Below, one piece after another: positions 17,514 through 26,613 of a DNA stretch of 64,000 nt. A program made the position numbers and the translations under genes. The notes below the pieces were generated by a model. That model was not told where the DNA came from. It was given only the letters and a program-made list of their open reading frames with translations, and made no database searches. The first letter of the stretch is position 1; each line of letters opens with the position of its first letter. Source of the stretch: Clostridium beijerinckii (GTDB taxonomy: Bacteria; Bacillota; Clostridia; Clostridiales; Clostridiaceae); contig NZ_CP144906.1 of NCBI RefSeq assembly GCF_036699995.1, forward strand, positions 1,550,001 to 1,614,000. Direction: 5' to 3'.

Positions 17514-19125
17514 TGCAATAAGTAAACCACAAAAAAATAGGGAGATAATAATTGATAGGGAAAATACTAAGGAATTAAATAATCTAAATAGATTAAGACA
17601 AATAAGTTTATCTAAGCCACTTACTGAAAAAAGTAGACCATCTAGTTTTGATGAGGTAATAGGGCAAGAAAAAGGTATTAAAGCATTAAAGGCTGCTCTT
17701 TGCGGACCGAATCCTCAACATGTTATAATTTACGGACCACCAGGGGTTGGAAAGACGGCGGCAGCTAGATTGGTGTTGGAGGAAGCTAGAAAATCTAAAC
17801 TATCGCCATTTACAGAAAAGTCAAAATTTGTTGAGTTAGATGCAACCACATTGAGATTTGATGAGAGAGGAATAGCAGATCCGCTAATAGGTTCAGTGCA
17901 TGATCCGATTTATCAAGGAGCTGGTTCTTTAGGTATAGCTGGAATTCCGCAACCAAAGGCAGGAGCTGTTACAAAAGCTCATGGAGGTGTATTATTTTTA
18001 GATGAGATTGGAGAGCTTCATCCAATTGAGTTAAATAAGTTATTAAAGGTATTAGAAGATAGAAAAGTGTTTTTAGATAGTTCATATTATAGTTCAGAAG
18101 ATGCTAATATGCCTAAGTACATAAAGGAAGTATTTGAGAATGGGCTTCCTGCAGATTTTCGATTAATAGGAGCAACAACAAGAGCGCCACATGAAATCAT
18201 ACCAGCTATAAGATCAAGATGTGTTGAAATCTTTTTTAGAGCATTATTGCCTGAAGAAATAGAGAAAATAGCTGAAAATTGTGTTAATAAAGTTGGATTG
18301 CAAATTTCAAAAGATGGTGTTGAAGAAGTAAGTAAATATTGCACAAATGGCAGAGAAGTAATAAATTTGATTCAGCTGGCATCTGGAATTGCTATTAATG
18401 AAGATAGAAGTGAGATTACATTAGATGATATTAAGTGGGTATTAGAGAATGGACAGTATAATAAAATAATTTCAAATAAGATACCATCTCAATCTAGAGT
18501 TGGGGTTGTTAATGGATTAGCAGTATATGGAGCAAACATTGGAATGTTAATGCCTCTTGAAGTTAGTTGTAAGAAAGTTACAGGTAGAAGAGGCGAACTT
18601 AAAATAACTGGAATAGTTGAAGAGGAAGAGATAACTAATAACAATAAAAAAATAAAAATGAAAAGCACTGCTTTTGCATCTGTTCAAAATGTGCTTACAG
18701 TATTAGATAATTTATTCGATTTATCAACTGATAGATATGATATACATGTAAATATATCAGGAGGAATACCAGTTGATGGCCCATCAGCTGGTATAAGTAT
18801 TGCAACAGCTATCTATAGCGCTATAACTAAACAGAAAATAAATAGGTTTGTTGCTATGACTGGAGAAATAAGCATATTAGGATCTGTAAAAGCTATAGGA
18901 GGAGTTAAGGCCAAAATATCTGCAGCATTTAAAGCTGGTGCAAAAAAAGTTATAATTCCACAAGAAAATTATGATGAATCACTACATGAAATATGTGAAA
19001 TAGAAATAATTCCTGTAACAAATTTTAAAGAGGTAATTAAGTTGGCTATAGAAGAAGATATAATTAATGAAAGCGAGCGAGAAATATTATCAGCTGAAGG
19101 CAATAACATTTTGAATAACTTGTAA
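17449..19125 (+). CDS. lonB: ATP-dependent protease LonB
   Basis: Membrane-anchored Lon paralogue of spore formers; in Bacillus subtilis it is made in the forespore under sigma-F. It lacks the LonA N-terminal domain and instead starts with a membrane segment (ILMILQIIVLILMVYVM). Walker A is [13 protein letters not shown] (K102), Walker B VLFLDEIGELHP, and the protease Ser-Lys site is DGPSAGISIATA (S446) with GGVKAKISAAF. Length 558 matches Bacillus LonB. The ATG has only a weak AAAG upstream. I could not place a clear sigma-F promoter. Confidence 0.92.
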   Translation: MTNILMILQIIVLILMVYVMCNAISKPQKNREIIIDRENTKELNNLNRLRQISLSKPLTEKSRPSSFDEVIGQEKGIKALKAALCGPNPQHVIIYGPPGVGKTAAARLVLEEARKSKLSPFTEKSKFVELDATTLRFDERGIADPLIGSVHDPIYQGAGSLGIAGIPQPKAGAVTKAHGGVLFLDEIGELHPIELNKLLKVLEDRKVFLDSSYYSSEDANMPKYIKEVFENGLPADFRLIGATTRAPHEIIPAIRSRCVEIFFRALLPEEIEKIAENCVNKVGLQISKDGVEEVSKYCTNGREVINLIQLASGIAINEDRSEITLDDIKWVLENGQYNKIISNKIPSQSRVGVVNGLAVYGANIGMLMPLEVSCKKVTGRRGELKITGIVEEEEITNNNKKIKMKSTAFASVQNVLTVLDNLFDLSTDRYDIHVNISGGIPVDGPSAGISIATAIYSAITKQKINRFVAMTGEISILGSVKAIGGVKAKISAAFKAGAKKVIIPQENYDESLHEICEIEIIPVTNFKEVIKLAIEEDIINESEREILSAEGNNILNNL

Positions 19126-19137
19126 AGTTATATTTTT
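19115..19137 (+). terminator. Weak terminator at the end of lonB
   Basis: ATAACTT and AAGTTAT around a three-base loop, followed by ATTTTTAATT. The hairpin includes the lonB stop codon. Confidence 0.5.
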
Positions 19138-19432
19138 AATTAGTACAGTAAAATATGAATAAATCTTAATATTTTTACACTTTTTCTTTTAAAATTAATA
19201 TATTATGTTATAATAGATAAACTAAATAGTATTTATAGTAATGTATATGCTGTTTTATTAAACAAAATTATTGTAAGTTTACAAAGCAAGTGACTAGGTA
19301 TATTTGTTTTGTAAACTATACAATATATAATGAGTTTTTTATTTTTAGAATCATTGAAAAAAATATTTATTATGTGTATACTAGATAAGTCAAAATAAAT
19401 AATGTAATTAAGATATGGGGGGAAATAGTACT
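19138..19432 (+). promoter_or_regulatory. lon upstream region with an inverted repeat
   Basis: A 295-base stretch without a gene. It holds a perfect TATAAT at about 19210 without a good -35, and an inverted repeat AGTTTACAAA...TTTTGTAAACT at 19276-19317 with a 21-base interior. The repeat is not CIRCE and not a CtsR box. It is placed where a lon-specific regulator could bind, or it may form an RNA hairpin in the leader. Confidence 0.35.
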
Positions 19433-21763
19433 ATGAAAAAGCTATATACGATTCCGCTAATTCCTTTAAGAGGATTGACTGTTTTTCCTAGTGTGGTTGT
19501 ACATTTTGATGTGGGAAGAGAAAAATCCATAGCAGCTATTGAACAAGCTATGTTAGATGAACAAGAAGTTTTTCTTGTAGGCCAAAAAGATTCAATGATA
19601 GAAGAACCTAATCAAGATGAAATATATTCGATTGGAACCATATGTAAAATAAAGCAAATCTTAAAGATGTCTGATAATACTATTAGAGTTCTTGTGGAAG
19701 GCCAAGAAAGAGGTAAAATAGTTAAATATATAGAGGAAGAAGAAAGTTATATAAAAGTTTCAGTAAAAAAATTAGATGATAAAGTGGTTAAGAATGAGGA
19801 ATTAGACGCCTATATTAAATTCTTGGATAAAGAATTTATGAAACTACTTAAGTTAAGTGAAGATAATTTTGGAGAAGCAGTTAAATCAATAGATTCACTG
19901 GAAAAACCAAGTCAGTTTGTAGACATGGTAGCTTCTTATGCAATAACTGATGAAAAGCTTAAGCAAGAAATTTTGGAAATAGTAGATATAACGAAGAGAG
20001 TAGAGAAAGTATTAGAAAGAATTAAAATAGAGATTTCTATAGCAAAAATCCAAAAAAAGATTGCTAATAAAGTAAAGAATACAGTTGCGAAAGAGCAGAA
20101 GGAATTTTATCTAAGAGAGCAGTTGCGTGCTATTCAAGAAGAATTAGGTGAAGATGATGAGGACAAGAAGGAAATAGCTAAGTATGAAGAAAAAATCAAG
20201 AAAGCTAAACTTCCTAGTGAAGTTAAAGAAAAGGTTAATTACGAGTTATCAAGACTTAAAAATATGAGTCCTACGTCATCAGAAGGCAATGTTGTAAAGG
20301 CATATTTAGACTGGGTATTGGATATCCCTTGGGGTAAGAATACAAAGGAAAATATTAATGTTGCTAAAGCAAGAGAGGTTTTAGATAATGAACACTATGG
20401 ATTGGAAGACGTTAAAGATAGAATTATAGAGTATTTGGCAGTAAAACAATTCAGTAAGTCTCAAAAAGGACCTATTCTTTGTTTGGTTGGCCCTCCAGGT
20501 GTAGGAAAGACATCTATAGCAAAATCTATAGCTAATGCCATTAATAGAAAATATACAAGAATATCTGTAGGTGGAATGAAGGATGAAGCTGAAATAAGAG
20601 GTCATAGAAAGACATATGTTGGTGCGATTCCAGGTAGAATAGTCTATGCAATGAAAGAGGCAAAATCTATGAATCCATTAATGCTTTTTGATGAGATAGA
20701 TAAAATTAGTTCAAGCTATAAAGGTGATCCATCTGATGCATTATTAGAAATATTAGATAGTGAGCAAAATAAAGATTTTAGAGATAGTTATTTAGAAGTG
20801 CCAATGGATTTGTCTAAGGTTATGTTTATAGCAACAGCAAACTCTTTAGAAACCATACCAAGGCCGCTTTTAGATAGAATGGAAGTTATTGAAGTATCTG
20901 GATATACGTATGAAGAAAAATTCAATATAGCTAAAAATCATCTTATTCCTAAGATATTTAAAGAACTTGATATTCCACAAGATAAAATTGAGATAGAAGA
21001 TGATTCTATTAAAATGGTCATTGAAGGATATACAAGAGAATCAGGAGTTCGTGGGTTAGAAAGAAAATTAAGTTCTTTAATAAGAAAAGTATTAGCAGAA
21101 ATGTTAAAAAGAGAACAAAAAGAATTTTTGATTAATAATGAAAGCGTTGAAAAATTATTAGGTAAGAAGACGTTTGATTTTGATCAAATAGACAAAGTGG
21201 ACAAGGTTGGAGTAGTTACAGGAATGGCATGGACTGCATATGGAGGCGATACGCTTCCAATAGAAGCTATGGTTATGACTGGTTCAGGAAAACTTGAACT
21301 TACAGGTAAGCTTGGAGATGTTATGCAAGAGTCGGCAAGAACAGCATACAGTTATGTTAGAGCTAATGCGATTAAGTTTGGGATAAATGAAACTTTTTAT
21401 AAGGAAAAGGATATTCATATTCACGCACCAGAAGGTGCAGTGCCTAAGGATGGTCCATCGGCAGGCGTGACTATGGTAACTGCACTTGTATCAGCACTAT
21501 CTGGTAAGAAGGTTAAGCATAATGTAGCAATGACAGGTGAAGTTACATTAACAGGAAGAGTGCTTCCGATTGGTGGGCTAAAGGAAAAATCTTTAGCAGC
21601 ATTTAGAGCAGGAGTAGATACTATAATAATTCCTAAAGAAAATGAGAAAGATATAGATAAGATACCGAATTCGATTAGAAATAGCTTGAATATTATTTCA
21701 GCTAAAGAAGTTAATGAGGTATTGAAAAATGCACTAATTGGAGAGGATACTAATGAGAATTAA
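19433..21763 (+). CDS. lon: ATP-dependent protease Lon (LonA)
   Basis: Cytosolic AAA+ serine protease for damaged and regulatory proteins. The N-terminal LON domain begins [20 protein letters not shown], Walker A is GPPGVGKTS (K359), Walker [10 protein letters not shown], and the Ser-Lys dyad lies in [10 protein letters not shown] (S676) and [15 protein letters not shown]. Length 776 is typical. The frame is open from 19415, but that ATG is part of the GGGGGGAA ribosome binding site for ATG 19433. The end overlaps ysxC by 11 bases. Confidence 0.97.
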   Translation: MKKLYTIPLIPLRGLTVFPSVVVHFDVGREKSIAAIEQAMLDEQEVFLVGQKDSMIEEPNQDEIYSIGTICKIKQILKMSDNTIRVLVEGQERGKIVKYIEEEESYIKVSVKKLDDKVVKNEELDAYIKFLDKEFMKLLKLSEDNFGEAVKSIDSLEKPSQFVDMVASYAITDEKLKQEILEIVDITKRVEKVLERIKIEISIAKIQKKIANKVKNTVAKEQKEFYLREQLRAIQEELGEDDEDKKEIAKYEEKIKKAKLPSEVKEKVNYELSRLKNMSPTSSEGNVVKAYLDWVLDIPWGKNTKENINVAKAREVLDNEHYGLEDVKDRIIEYLAVKQFSKSQKGPILCLVGPPGVGKTSIAKSIANAINRKYTRISVGGMKDEAEIRGHRKTYVGAIPGRIVYAMKEAKSMNPLMLFDEIDKISSSYKGDPSDALLEILDSEQNKDFRDSYLEVPMDLSKVMFIATANSLETIPRPLLDRMEVIEVSGYTYEEKFNIAKNHLIPKIFKELDIPQDKIEIEDDSIKMVIEGYTRESGVRGLERKLSSLIRKVLAEMLKREQKEFLINNESVEKLLGKKTFDFDQIDKVDKVGVVTGMAWTAYGGDTLPIEAMVMTGSGKLELTGKLGDVMQESARTAYSYVRANAIKFGINETFYKEKDIHIHAPEGAVPKDGPSAGVTMVTALVSALSGKKVKHNVAMTGEVTLTGRVLPIGGLKEKSLAAFRAGVDTIIIPKENEKDIDKIPNSIRNSLNIISAKEVNEVLKNALIGEDTNEN

Positions 21764-22349
21764 GAAATCAGATTTTATTACGTCAGCAGTAAAGAAGAAT
21801 CAATATCCTATAGATAATAGAGTGGAAGTTGCATTTGTTGGAAGATCTAATGTAGGAAAGAGTTCGCTGATAAATTCATTAACCAATAGAAAAAAACTTG
21901 CAAAGGTTAGTCAGACTCCAGGAAAAACTAGATTAGTTAACTTTTTTCTTATAAATGATGATTTTTATTTAGTTGATTTGCCTGGATATGGATATGCAAA
22001 AGTTTCAAAGGCGGAGAAGGATAGCTGGGGGAAAACTGTTGAAATGTATTTGACTGGAAGAGAACAGCTAAAAAGAGTTGTTTTGCTTGTAGATTCAAGG
22101 CATAAGCCAACAGGTGACGATATAATGATGCATGAATGGATAAAACACTTTGGTTATGATGTTATAGTAGTTGCTACAAAGAGCGATAAACTTACACGGA
22201 ATGAATTGAAGAAAAACGAGAAGGTTATAAAAGAAACGCTCAAATTAAATCCAGATGACAAATTATATTTTTTCTCATCATTAAATAAAGATGGGAAAGA
22301 TGAACTAATAGATAATCTTTTCTTAGAATTTGCGACAGATTTAGATTAG
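21753..22349 (+). CDS. ysxC: Ribosome biogenesis GTPase YsxC/EngB
   Basis: Essential TRAFAC GTPase needed for assembly of the 50S subunit. G1 is [13 protein letters not shown]2 QTPGKT, G3 DLPGYGYA and G4 ATKSDK. Length 198 is typical. I choose ATG 21753 (MRIKKSDF) over the upstream in-frame ATG 21738 because GGAGAGG precedes it. It overlaps the end of lon, an arrangement common in Firmicutes, and is closed by a terminator. Confidence 0.95.
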   Translation: MRIKKSDFITSAVKKNQYPIDNRVEVAFVGRSNVGKSSLINSLTNRKKLAKVSQTPGKTRLVNFFLINDDFYLVDLPGYGYAKVSKAEKDSWGKTVEMYLTGREQLKRVVLLVDSRHKPTGDDIMMHEWIKHFGYDVIVVATKSDKLTRNELKKNEKVIKETLKLNPDDKLYFFSSLNKDGKDELIDNLFLEFATDLD

Positions 22350-22386
22350 TAAAATACTTTTTATAAATTTTTGCATAATAGTAAAC

Positions 22387-22430
22387 AAATAACCTCTTAC
22401 AGATATAATATTTGTAAGAGGTTATTTCTA
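22387..22430 (+). terminator. Terminator of the lon-ysxC operon
   Basis: AATAACCTCTTACA pairs with TGTAAGAGGTTATT, followed by TCTATTT. Confidence 0.85.
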
Positions 22431-22570
22431 TTTAAGTAATGACATTATTTCTTAAAATAGTTGATAAAAAATTTAAATAATTATAAGTTATAAAAAATAG
22501 TGTCAAAAATTTTAGGTAGGAATAATATATAGTATAAAAAAGAAAAAAATATTTCCAAGGAGGAATAAAT

Positions 22571-23041
22571 ATGGAGATGAATGATATCCTAAATGGTTTA
22601 AATTCATGTGATGACGATTGTTGTGATAACAGTTCTAGTTGCGGGCCAAACTTCGGAGGACCAGGTATAGGAGGATTTCCAGGAGCAGGTTATGGCTTTG
22701 GACAACAAGGATTTGGAAATGCTTGTGGCTGCGGATTTGGTAGCTGGATTTGGATTTTATTAATATTATTTTACTGTGGATGCGGCAGAAATAGACGAGG
22801 AAATGACTGCTGCTGTGAAAAAAAAGAATGCTGCTGTGAGAAAAAAGAGTGTTGCTGCGGTAGCGGAAGCGGAAGCTATGGTAGTGGATTCTTAAGCAAC
22901 TGCTCACCATATTTGTTTATATTAGTAATACTATTCCTTTGCAATAATAACTTTAATGGTGGCTGTGGAATTGGAGGCGGATTCAATCCTGGCTTAGGCG
23001 GAGGATATAATAACAATTTTGGTTGCGGTGCTAGCTGCTAA
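22571..23041 (+). CDS. Cys/Gly-rich protein, possible spore coat-type protein
   Basis: A 156-residue protein dominated by Gly, Cys and Asn. An acidic Cys-rich head (CDDDCCDNSSSC) leads to a Gly-rich stretch, a hydrophobic segment (WIWILLILFYCGCG), a tandem seven-residue repeat CCCEKKE, a second hydrophobic segment (YLFILVILFL) and a Gly/Asn/Cys tail. Such proteins are sometimes labelled chorion-class high-cysteine proteins in clostridial genomes and resemble small spore-coat or YjcZ-type proteins. A structural, cross-linked role is an inference. ATG follows AAGGAGG. The next gene, 31 bases on, shares the CCCEKK..ECCC motif. Confidence 0.75.
   Translation: MEMNDILNGLNSCDDDCCDNSSSCGPNFGGPGIGGFPGAGYGFGQQGFGNACGCGFGSWIWILLILFYCGCGRNRRGNDCCCEKKECCCEKKECCCGSGSGSYGSGFLSNCSPYLFILVILFLCNNNFNGGCGIGGGFNPGLGGGYNNNFGCGASC
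22808..22860 (+). repeat. Tandem 21-bp coding repeat
   Basis: Two and a half copies of a unit encoding CCCEKKE inside the Cys/Gly-rich gene; the copies differ at a few third positions, so the repeat is not brand new. Confidence 0.7.
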
Positions 23042-23072
23042 AATTCTGAATTTTTAGGAAGGAGAGATAAAT

Positions 23073-23321
23073 ATGTCTAGAAAGAAGAATAAATGTTGCT
23101 GTGAAAAGAAACATCATGAGTGCTGCTGTGAGTCTAATAATTCAGGTTTATTTGGAGGCGGAGGAAGTGGCTGCACACCAATTATATTCCTATTAATAGC
23201 ATGCGGATCAGGTTTATTAAACTGCAATAAATCTTATTTGATTATTTTACTATTCTTATTATGTGGTGGCTGTTTCACTGACTTTTTAGGAAGTGGAAAC
23301 CAAGGTAGTTATTGCTGCTAG
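23073..23321 (+). CDS. Small cysteine-rich membrane-associated protein
   Basis: An 82-residue companion of the preceding gene. KCCCEKKHHECCCES at the N-terminus repeats the motif of its neighbour, followed by Gly-rich sequence and two short hydrophobic segments (IIFLLIACGSGLL, YLIILLFLLCGGC) and a final CC. ATG follows GGAAGGAGAG. Close spacing and shared motif suggest cotranscription and a joint role, perhaps disulfide- or metal-linked assembly. No known family is recognised. Confidence 0.7.
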   Translation: MSRKKNKCCCEKKHHECCCESNNSGLFGGGGSGCTPIIFLLIACGSGLLNCNKSYLIILLFLLCGGCFTDFLGSGNQGSYCC

Positions 23322-23330
23322 GATAGTGGA

Positions 23331-23352
23331 TAGAGGGCTTTAAAGCCCTCTA
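23331..23352. repeat. 22-bp perfect palindrome after the Cys-rich pair
   Basis: TAGAGGGCTTT-AAAGCCCTCTA. It can form a strong hairpin but is followed by A residues rather than T on the plus strand, so it is not a standard terminator for the upstream genes. Confidence 0.6.
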
Positions 23353-23372
23353 AAAAAATGCATAAAAATATA

Positions 23373-23401
23373 AACATTTTTAGAATGATATACATATATT
23401 A
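23373..23401 (+). promoter_or_regulatory. Sigma-K-like promoter of the Asn/Met-rich gene
   Basis: AACA, 16 bases, CATATATTA matches the Bacillus sigma-K consensus (mACm-N16-CATANNNTA) completely. It lies 34 bases before the start codon. If real it places the gene in the mother cell late in sporulation. Confidence 0.45.
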
Positions 23402-23434
23402 AAAAGAGACAATTTTAAGTGAGAGGATTTTAAA

Positions 23435-23959
23435 ATGGCTAAGCATAAACATAGAGAACAAGGTCAAACATCAAGTGATACTAGTTCTAATATTAATGAT
23501 AATGCTAGAAATGCACCTTTTGGAATTGATCCTATGCAGTTAATGGGATTACTAGGTGGAAATTTTGATATGAATAATATGGGGAATATGTTAGCTTCAA
23601 TGAATACAAATGGATTTAATTTGGGAAATTTAAATTCAATAGCTCAAATGATGGGGTTAAATTTAGATAATAACTTATTTCAAGGAAATATGAGTGGAAG
23701 TCAAAGTAATGTAAATAATAAGAATATGTATTCAAATCCTAAAGAATATTCTAGCAATACGAATCCTAAAAATTCTGAAAATCTAAATGAAGATAAAGGT
23801 GTTAAAAAGAGCAATGTTACAACCAATAAAAACATTAAGGATAAGGATGCGAACTTAGAATTTTTAATGGCAATTAGAAGCTATGCTCATCCGGATAGAA
23901 TAAAGTTTATTGATAGAATCATTGAAGCTTATAAGAATGGAGAACTCAAAGAAGCGTAA
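23435..23959 (+). CDS. Asn/Met-rich protein, unknown, possibly sporulation-linked
   Basis: A 174-residue soluble protein. The first ~130 residues are low-complexity, rich in Asn, Met, Gly and Ser (MQLMGLLGGNF, MNNMGNMLASMN). The last 40 form an ordered-looking charged helical segment, FLMAIRSYAHPDRIKFIDRI. It has no membrane segment. A sigma-K-type promoter and the two Cys-rich neighbours suggest a spore outer-layer protein; this is inference. ATG follows GAGAGG. Confidence 0.65.
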   Translation: MAKHKHREQGQTSSDTSSNINDNARNAPFGIDPMQLMGLLGGNFDMNNMGNMLASMNTNGFNLGNLNSIAQMMGLNLDNNLFQGNMSGSQSNVNNKNMYSNPKEYSSNTNPKNSENLNEDKGVKKSNVTTNKNIKDKDANLEFLMAIRSYAHPDRIKFIDRIIEAYKNGELKEA

Positions 23960-24024
23960 AAAATAAAAATTATTTTTTAAATTGTGTATACAAAAAGAAA
24001 TCATGTCAATAATATTAATGTAAT

Positions 24025-24254
24025 AGAGAAAGTATTCTCTTACAAACTTAATGGATTATTATTAAGTAAGACTTGATTTAGATAGGTATTTCCATCTAAA
24101 ATCTAGTTAAACTTATCCAGAAGTTTAATGCCGTTTGGTTAACATTTAAAGAGTTTGATGTGTTAATGGCAGTTCAACTATCGGATAAATTTTTTACTTC
24201 ATTAAGTAACCCCTCATCCCCCTTTAGGCCGCTAATGCGGCCTTTTATATTTAT
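24025..24254 (+). ncRNA. Candidate structured non-coding RNA
   Basis: The gap between two converging genes folds into an ordered set of helices: AGAGA/TCTCT (24025-24040); GATTTAGAT with ATCTAAAATC (24075-24103); TTATCC with GGATAA (24113-24118, 24183-24188); TGCC with GGCA (24129-24132, 24168-24171). ACTTAATG at 24046 can pair locally with ATTAAGT (24061) or over long range with CATTAAGT at 24200. It ends in a GC-rich intrinsic terminator (AGGCCGC-TAAT-GCGGCCT, then TTTATATTT). No gene follows on this strand, so an independent RNA is more likely than a riboswitch. I do not recognise the class. Confidence 0.45.
24226..24254 (+). terminator. Terminator of the structured RNA region
   Basis: AGGCCGC-TAAT-GCGGCCT followed by TTTATATTTATTT; overlaps the last codon of the minus-strand gene that ends at 24251. 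Confidence 0.75.
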
Positions 24255-25174
24255 TTAGCTTTTTGTATACTATTTATTTTATAAGAAGAACCTTGCTTTT
24301 CAAAATCTATTAATAATATCAACTCACTCTTATTATTTGTACCTTTAAGATTGCTTTTTTCAAAAGATAGTCTCCACCTTATAGCTGACGGCTCTAATGA
24401 GTCAGTCCACTTATAATCATAGAAAAAGGCATTTTGAAAAGTATACGAATAATTATCTTTGTCTAAACTCCAAAGTAAAGATAAATTCTCCTTGTCAATT
24501 GCAGAAGAGAAGATATCAGGAAGATCATCAACTACGTAAGGAAGTTCAACTAAATTAATAAAACTTGTTGCAGAATCTAATGATGGAAGATTTGTATTAT
24601 CCTTACTAGTATCTAAAATATCATTATTAATGAGCATAAAGCTATTTAATGAAGAAAGCCCTTCTGATGATGATATTGAATAACATTGAGGAGTCTTAGA
24701 ATTTTTACAATCCAATATACCAAAAATATTATTATTACTTGAATAAAGCAAATCAAAGTTTTTCTTATTCCACTTAAATACATAAGAGGTAGATTTATTA
24801 TTTTTAGAGCCAAGAAGTATAATTTCAGGAATATTATCTCTAGAAAGATTATGAAAATAAACTTTAGGCTCAAAATGAAGATTAGTTGTGAAAAGTGTTT
24901 TGTCACTAAGCTGATTTGAAAGATAATGATCATTATCAAAACAATTTATATTAAAATCAACCTTATTTTGTGAACTTAATAATTGAAAAGTATCTTTTTT
25001 GCCATCACCTGTTAAGTCGTATTGTGTATTTTGGGTAATGTTTATTGGAGACATAGTTTGTAAGGACTTAAACTTATTAGAAATAAAGTAAACCATACTT
25101 AAAATTAAAAATAATGCTGATATATATAGTACTGAGTTTACTAAAATCCTTTTCTTTAATATTATGATTTTCAT
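24251..25174 (-). CDS. Membrane-anchored FG-GAP/VCBS-like protein, unknown function
   Basis: A 307-residue protein with an N-terminal membrane segment (about 12-32) and an extracytoplasmic domain. YDLTGDGKKDTFQLL is a calcium-binding-type loop seen in FG-GAP/VCBS repeats, and LSRDNIPEIILLG looks like a second, degenerate copy. The C-terminal third resembles regions found in other clostridial proteins of unknown role. ATG follows GAGGTGAT. It is transcribed toward the candidate RNA and lies downstream of perR, separated by perR's terminator. Confidence 0.6.
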   Translation of the reverse strand: MKIIILKKRILVNSVLYISALFLILSMVYFISNKFKSLQTMSPINITQNTQYDLTGDGKKDTFQLLSSQNKVDFNINCFDNDHYLSNQLSDKTLFTTNLHFEPKVYFHNLSRDNIPEIILLGSKNNKSTSYVFKWNKKNFDLLYSSNNNIFGILDCKNSKTPQCYSISSSEGLSSLNSFMLINNDILDTSKDNTNLPSLDSATSFINLVELPYVVDDLPDIFSSAIDKENLSLLWSLDKDNYSYTFQNAFFYDYKWTDSLEPSAIRWRLSFEKSNLKGTNNKSELILLIDFEKQGSSYKINSIQKAK

Positions 25175-25242
25175 TATGTATCACCTCAATAAATTATATG
25201 TTGATATAGTGATGCATATTAATAATATAAAAGCGATAAAAT

Positions 25243-25293
25243 AAAAAAAGACCATAACTTCAAGCAAAATATTTCTTGCCTAAGTTATGATCA
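25243..25293 (-). terminator. Terminator of the perR-like gene
   Basis: On the minus strand GATCATAACTT and AAGTTATGGTC bracket an inner AGCAAGAAATATTTTGCTT-like hairpin region and are followed by TTTTTTTATTTTAT. Confidence 0.75.
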
Positions 25294-25311
25294 GGATGAA
25301 AAAGATAACAA

Positions 25312-25719
25312 TTATTTGCAGTTGCTACAATAACCATAAAAATAAACCTTATTTGAAACAATCTGATAATCAGTATGCTCTTTTGCCAAAGCATTAAGAT
25401 TATCTAGAGATAGATCTTTAAAATCATCTACTCTTCCGCAACTTAAGCATTGTAAGTGAGGATGAGGTAATAAATTACCATCATATCTAAAGTTTCCTTC
25501 ACCAACATTTATTTCTTGAATTAATCCTACATCAACTAATGTTTTTAATGCTTTATATACAGTAGCTAAACTCATAGTTGGATATTGGATATGAATATCA
25601 GAATAAATAACGTCTGCTGAAGGATGAGAAGTAGTATTAATTAAATAGTTATATACTGCAAGTCGTTGAGGAGTTAATTTTAGCTTTTTTTCTTTGAAAA
25701 CTGAAGCTATTTGATCCAT
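25312..25719 (-). CDS. perR: Fur-family transcriptional regulator, PerR type
   Basis: A 135-residue winged-helix repressor. LTPQRLAVYNYL and SLATVYKALKTL form the DNA-binding domain; the structural zinc site is two CxxC motifs (CLSC and CSNC at the C-terminus). HPH and the aspartate in VDDFKDL correspond to the regulatory metal site of PerR, where aspartate rather than glutamate favours peroxide sensing over iron sensing. PerR represses oxygen and peroxide defence genes in clostridia. No such target lies next to it. A good GTGAGG site precedes the ATG. Confidence 0.8.
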   Translation of the reverse strand: MDQIASVFKEKKLKLTPQRLAVYNYLINTTSHPSADVIYSDIHIQYPTMSLATVYKALKTLVDVGLIQEINVGEGNFRYDGNLLPHPHLQCLSCGRVDDFKDLSLDNLNALAKEHTDYQIVSNKVYFYGYCSNCK

Positions 25720-25950
25720 TTTAAAAACCTCACTTCTATTAGTTTTATGTATCGATTATAGCATAGAAATAAAGAAGGAGTCAACTAATTAATTAATACT
25801 ATTTTTAAACAATTATTATTATTTAGAGAAATATTGTTAATAAAAATGCAAAGAAAAAGATTGAGTTTGCTTAATTTGAACATTTAATTATAAATAAACA
25901 CGCAATTTCAATTAATTTTCTGATAATTGAATGAAAATATCAAAAATTTG

Positions 25951-25979
25951 TTGTACATTAAAGAAAAGTCTGTTAAAAT
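25951..25979 (+). promoter_or_regulatory. Promoter upstream of the 26133 gene
   Basis: TTGTAC and TAAAAT with 17-base spacing; the start would be near 25986, giving a leader of about 147 bases. Confidence 0.5.
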
Positions 25980-25995
25980 ATAACTAAGCAGAGTG

Positions 25996-26035
25996 TGTTA
26001 ATTAATTAACATACTATAGTAATTATAATTACTAT
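25996..26035. promoter_or_regulatory. Two adjacent perfect palindromes, possible operator
   Basis: TGTTAATTAATTAACA (25996-26011) and ATAGTAATTATAATTACTAT (26016-26035) lie 4 bases apart, just downstream of the predicted start site. The rest of the 412-base gap between perR and the 26133 gene shows nothing further that I can name. Confidence 0.4.
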
Positions 26036-26132
26036 TTCTACAAAAAAATGATAATTTTTATTACAGACTTAATCAAAATCATTTAGCCTATGATAAAAAT
26101 ATAAATAGAAATTGATGAGGAGGCGTATTTTT

Positions 26133-26459
26133 GTGGGAAAATATAAAGTTGGGGACGAATTAATAATTGTAAATGATCCAAGCAAGGATAATGAGAAGTT
26201 AAAGGAATTAACAAAATTAACTGTTGATGGAGACTTCGCACAAATATCTTGGGGAATAAAAATATTAGAAGTAGAATATGACAAGCCATATGTGACATTA
26301 ACTTATAAAAATGTTAAAGGCGAGAAAAATAAAGTTTTTTCTGAATGTAGAGACATAGAGAACTTTGATAAAGAAAAAGTTTTGGAAAAGGCATTACTTA
26401 GAGCATTCCAAAATGAACTTATAAATATATCAGTTGTTAAGAATATTTGTCAAATATAA
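26133..26459 (+). CDS. Conserved-looking small protein, unknown function
   Basis: A 108-residue soluble protein. VGDELIIVNDPSKDN at the start and VTLTYKNVKGEKNKVF in the middle suggest a small beta-barrel fold, ending in a helix (KVLEKALLRAFQNEL). The frame opens earlier at 26112, but GAGGAGG at 26117 places the start at GTG 26133. It has its own promoter region and terminator. No family is recognised. Confidence 0.6.
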   Translation: MGKYKVGDELIIVNDPSKDNEKLKELTKLTVDGDFAQISWGIKILEVEYDKPYVTLTYKNVKGEKNKVFSECRDIENFDKEKVLEKALLRAFQNELINISVVKNICQI

Positions 26460-26464
26460 TTATA

Positions 26465-26508
26465 AAAATTAAGGAGCATTATAAAAAATGCTCCTTAATT
26501 TTACATAG
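26465..26508 (+). terminator. Terminator after the 26133 gene
   Basis: AAATTAAGGAGCATT pairs with AATGCTCCTTAATTT; weak T tail. Confidence 0.8.
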
Positions 26509-26613
26509 AATTCCATTGTAAAATCTTTACTTTTAAGGGCGTTTGTAATATAATGAATTCATAAATTTATGAGATTTATAAATTATTAGGATGAGAAAAG
26601 GATGGCGGGTTTT

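Noticed and set aside
22635..22910. Minus-strand open frame inside the Cys/Gly-rich gene
   Set aside because: No ribosome binding site and a composition that simply mirrors the repetitive plus-strand codons.
23331..23352. Terminator after the Cys-rich genes
   Set aside because: The palindrome is followed by A residues on the plus strand and preceded by the T run on the minus strand, so neither strand has a proper U tail after the hairpin.
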